NCBI GenBank assembly: GCA_016209885.1
Contig: JACQVF010000104.1
Span: 1-41,880 of the forward strand
Source of the DNA: Gemmatimonadota bacterium
Lineage (GTDB): Bacteria > Gemmatimonadota > Gemmatimonadetes > Longimicrobiales > Gaopeijiaceae
DNA length: 41,880 bases
Reading direction: 5' to 3'
Shown here: positions 40,097 through 41,880 of the stretch, in pieces
Position numbering within the stretch: position 1 is the stretch's first letter
How the letters are laid out: the number at the start of each line of letters is the position of its first letter
Notes under the pieces: generated by a model
Database searches by the model: none
What the model was told of the DNA's origin: nothing
What the model saw: the letters and a program-made list of their open reading frames with translations, nothing else
Program-made: the position numbers and the translations under genes

Positions 40097-40372
40097 ATGA
40101 GCGAACTCACCGTGCAGTTCCAGCCCACCCCCAATCCGAACGCGGGCAAGTTCGTATTGGACCGCCCCTCCCTTCAGGGTGCCGATCGGAAATCGGTGAT
40201 GAACCGGGCGGAGGCCGCGGGCGATCCTCTGGCCGAGCGGCTCCTGGCCATCGAGGGCGTCGCCAGCCTCTTTTTCGCCGACAACTTCATCACGGTGATC
40301 AAGACGCCGTCGGCGGACTGGGCGAGCCTCATCCCGGACGTGGCGCAGGCCATCCGGGCGGCGTACGGGTGA
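40097..40372 (+). CDS. Nfu/NifU N-terminal domain protein
   Basis: A 91-aa protein made only of the Nfu N-terminal domain: FQPTPNPNAGKFVLDR is the family signature, followed by DPLAERLLAIEGVASLFFADNFITVIKTPSADWASLIPDV. The CxxC-carrying NifU C-terminal domain that holds the Fe-S cluster is absent. It may deliver or position clusters in partnership with another scaffold, or act as an adaptor. It lies directly upstream of archease and rtcB on the same strand (gap of 34 bp). Confidence 0.9.
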   Translation: MSELTVQFQPTPNPNAGKFVLDRPSLQGADRKSVMNRAEAAGDPLAERLLAIEGVASLFFADNFITVIKTPSADWASLIPDVAQAIRAAYG

Positions 40373-40406
40373 TCCCCGGCTGAGCCAGTCAGGAGTGCGC
40401 GGGACG

Positions 40407-40841
40407 ATGCCGGAGCCCGTCTCCGACCTGAGCGTGCCTGGCGCACGTGGCCTCGAGCACACGGCGGACGTGGGCTTCGAGGTCGAGGCACCGGACCCGG
40501 CGGAGCTGTTCCGGCGCGCGGCGCTCGCCATGACGGCGCTCATCCTGGAGGCGCCGCCCCCGGAGCCCACGGTGCAGCGGGAGCTCTGCCTGGACGCGGC
40601 CGACGTACCGTCCCTCCTGGTCGCCTGGCTGCGCGAGCTCCTGTACTGGCACGAGGTCGACGGCTTCGCGTTCGCCGACGCCACGTTCGGCGCCCTCTCC
40701 GATACGGGCCTCGAGGCCGCCGTGCGCGGCGGACCCGACCCGACCCCGCCGGTCCGGGAGATCAAAGGCGTTACCTACCACGGCCTCATCGCGGAACGGC
40801 GCCCCAACCTCTGGTACGCTCGCGTTATATTTGACGTGTGA
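40407..40841 (+). CDS. Archease (RtcB ligase-activating protein)
   Basis: A 144-aa protein of the archease family. GLEHTADVGFEVEAPDPAELFRRAALAMTALI is the hallmark N-terminus with the metal-binding His and Asp. SLLVAWLRELLYWHEVDGFAF and EIKGVTYHGLIAERRPNLWYARVIFDV complete the fold; the terminal IFDV holds a conserved aspartate. Archease speeds guanylylation and turnover of the RNA ligase RtcB. ATG at 40407 with AGGAG upstream; an in-frame GTG at 40395 also overlaps that AGGAG. The next gene encodes RtcB, so the two form one functional unit. Confidence 0.95.
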   Translation: MPEPVSDLSVPGARGLEHTADVGFEVEAPDPAELFRRAALAMTALILEAPPPEPTVQRELCLDAADVPSLLVAWLRELLYWHEVDGFAFADATFGALSDTGLEAAVRGGPDPTPPVREIKGVTYHGLIAERRPNLWYARVIFDV

Positions 40842-40984
40842 CGAGGCCCGGGCAGCGGACTCGGCGCGCGCGAGCCTCACCGGTCTCACCGCTCGCGGGA
40901 TGCCTCGCCGCCTGGGGAAGGGGCGTGCAGGGATGCCCTCGGCGGGCCGCCGCGGGCCGCGGAATCGGTGAGGAGGGGACGCCG

Positions 40985-41880
40985 ATGGAAGTCGTACAGT
41001 TGGACGCGTATCGCTGGCTCATTCCCAAGCAGGGGAAGATGCGGGTCGAGGGACTCATCTTCGCGGATGAGACCCTCATGACTGACATCCGCGGCGACCA
41101 GGCGCTGCAACAGGTCGCCAACGTGGCCGAGCTTCCGGGGATCGTCGGCCGCTCTATCGGTATGCCGGACATCCACTGGGGCTATGGCTTCGCCATCGGC
41201 GGCGTGGCGGCGTTCGACGAAAAGGAGGGCGGCGTCATCTCGCCCGGCGGCGTCGGCTACGATATCAACTGCGGGGTCCGGCTCCTGCGCTCGAACCTCA
41301 CGGCGGAGGAGGTGAAGGCGAAGCTCGCCGCGCTCATGGACGAACTCTACCGCACCGTTCCGGCCGGCGTCGGCCGCGGCTACAAGAAGTTCGTGCTGGC
41401 CCCGCGGGCGATCCGCCAGATCCTGGAACGTGGCGCCGCCTGGGCGGTGGAGGAGGGCTTCGGCGATGCGTCCGACCTCGACCACATCGAGGATCGGGGC
41501 ACCATCGCCGGCGCGCAGCCGGACGAGGTGAGCCAGCGCGCCATCGAGCGGGGGCGCGACCAGGTCGGCACCGTGGGCAGCGGCAACCATTTCATCGAGG
41601 TGGGCTGCGTCTCCGAGGTCTACGACGAGATCGTCGCTGCGCGGCTCGGTCTGAGACCCGGCACCGTCACCGTCTTCATCCACTCGGGCTCGCGGGGGCT
41701 CGGCTATCAGGTCTGTGACGACTATCTCGACCTGATGCTGAAGGCGTCGGCGAAATACGGGATAGAGCTCCCGGACAAGCAGCTCTGCTGCGCACCCCTC
41801 GATTCGCCCGAAGCGAAGAGATACCTGGGCGCCATGCGGGCGGCAGCGAACTTCGCGTTCGTGAACCGCCAGATGATGGG
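40985..41880 (+). CDS. rtcB: RNA-splicing ligase RtcB (partial at right edge)
   Basis: RtcB joins 2',3'-cyclic phosphate and 5'-OH RNA ends using GTP and Mn(II). The first 298 residues are present; the usual protein is about 480. Metal and catalytic motifs visible are GMPDIHWGYGFAIGG (His64), GGVGYDINCGVRLL (the metal-ligand Cys96), VGTVGSGNHFIEVG and FIHSGSRGLGYQV. The ATG has GAGGAGGGG 6 nt upstream. It forms a unit with archease 143 bp upstream and continues past the window end. Confidence 0.96.
   Translation, partial: MEVVQLDAYRWLIPKQGKMRVEGLIFADETLMTDIRGDQALQQVANVAELPGIVGRSIGMPDIHWGYGFAIGGVAAFDEKEGGVISPGGVGYDINCGVRLLRSNLTAEEVKAKLAALMDELYRTVPAGVGRGYKKFVLAPRAIRQILERGAAWAVEEGFGDASDLDHIEDRGTIAGAQPDEVSQRAIERGRDQVGTVGSGNHFIEVGCVSEVYDEIVAARLGLRPGTVTVFIHSGSRGLGYQVCDDYLDLMLKASAKYGIELPDKQLCCAPLDSPEAKRYLGAMRAAANFAFVNRQMM

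Overview
The window is GC-rich, with many secreted hydrolases, DUF5916 and DUF1028 proteins, TonB-type outer-membrane proteins, ECF sigma regulation and frequent GTG starts. This suggests a Gram-negative soil or sediment bacterium of the Gemmatimonadota type. That placement is an inference from gene style, as no rRNA or other phylogenetic marker is present. Both edges cut genes: a class III aminotransferase on the left and rtcB on the right.

Layout. 1-5312 (minus strand): ECF sigma factor, secreted D-aminoacylase-like amidohydrolase, CocE/NonD hydrolase and a glutamate-1-semialdehyde-aminomutase-like enzyme; its left part is visibly more AT-rich than the rest. 5662-7498 (minus): Tat-exported DUF362 protein and a small exported protein. 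7749-11200 (plus): DinB-like protein, cupin, DUF2233 lipoprotein and a beta-propeller-like lipoprotein. 11339-13198 (minus): ABC exporter, followed by a tRNA-like remnant and a pseudo-receiver protein. 14055-18141 (plus): a tight operon of chrB, fetA, fetB, DUF1259 and a stand-alone ChrB C-terminal domain, read from a duplicated extended -10 element. 18197-20374: DUF5916 outer-membrane protein. 20508-24450: an accessory patch with a coiled-coil protein, an unknown winged-helix-like protein, a vapBC cassette between 50-bp direct repeats, a Uma2 nuclease, and a second vapBC whose toxin is frameshifted.

24628-28056 (minus): iron-uptake operon with a membrane-anchored DtxR-FeoA-FeoA regulator and a FeoB split into GTPase and permease, preceded by a textbook DtxR/IdeR operator. 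28091-28369: short repeats and a toxin remnant. 29061-31206 (minus): a TPP riboswitch followed by a zinc alcohol dehydrogenase and two different TenA proteins, a thiamin-salvage operon. 31290-36440 (minus): serine hydrolase, a BASS transporter remnant (plus strand), a TonB-dependent receptor and a DUF1028 protein. 37041-39986 (plus): S9 peptidase, a stand-alone flotillin-A-like domain and a small protein. 40097-end (plus): Nfu N-terminal-domain protein, archease and RtcB RNA ligase.

Three points stand out. First, a ChrB-type regulator is coupled to FetAB export genes instead of ChrA. Second, a TPP-riboswitch operon joins a dehydrogenase to two TenA subclasses. Third, several genes have a -10 box only 6-8 nt before the start codon, which predicts leaderless mRNAs. 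Iron handling recurs (FetAB, Feo, TonB receptor, Nfu), and toxin-antitoxin modules in different states of decay cluster at 22.3-28.4 kb.
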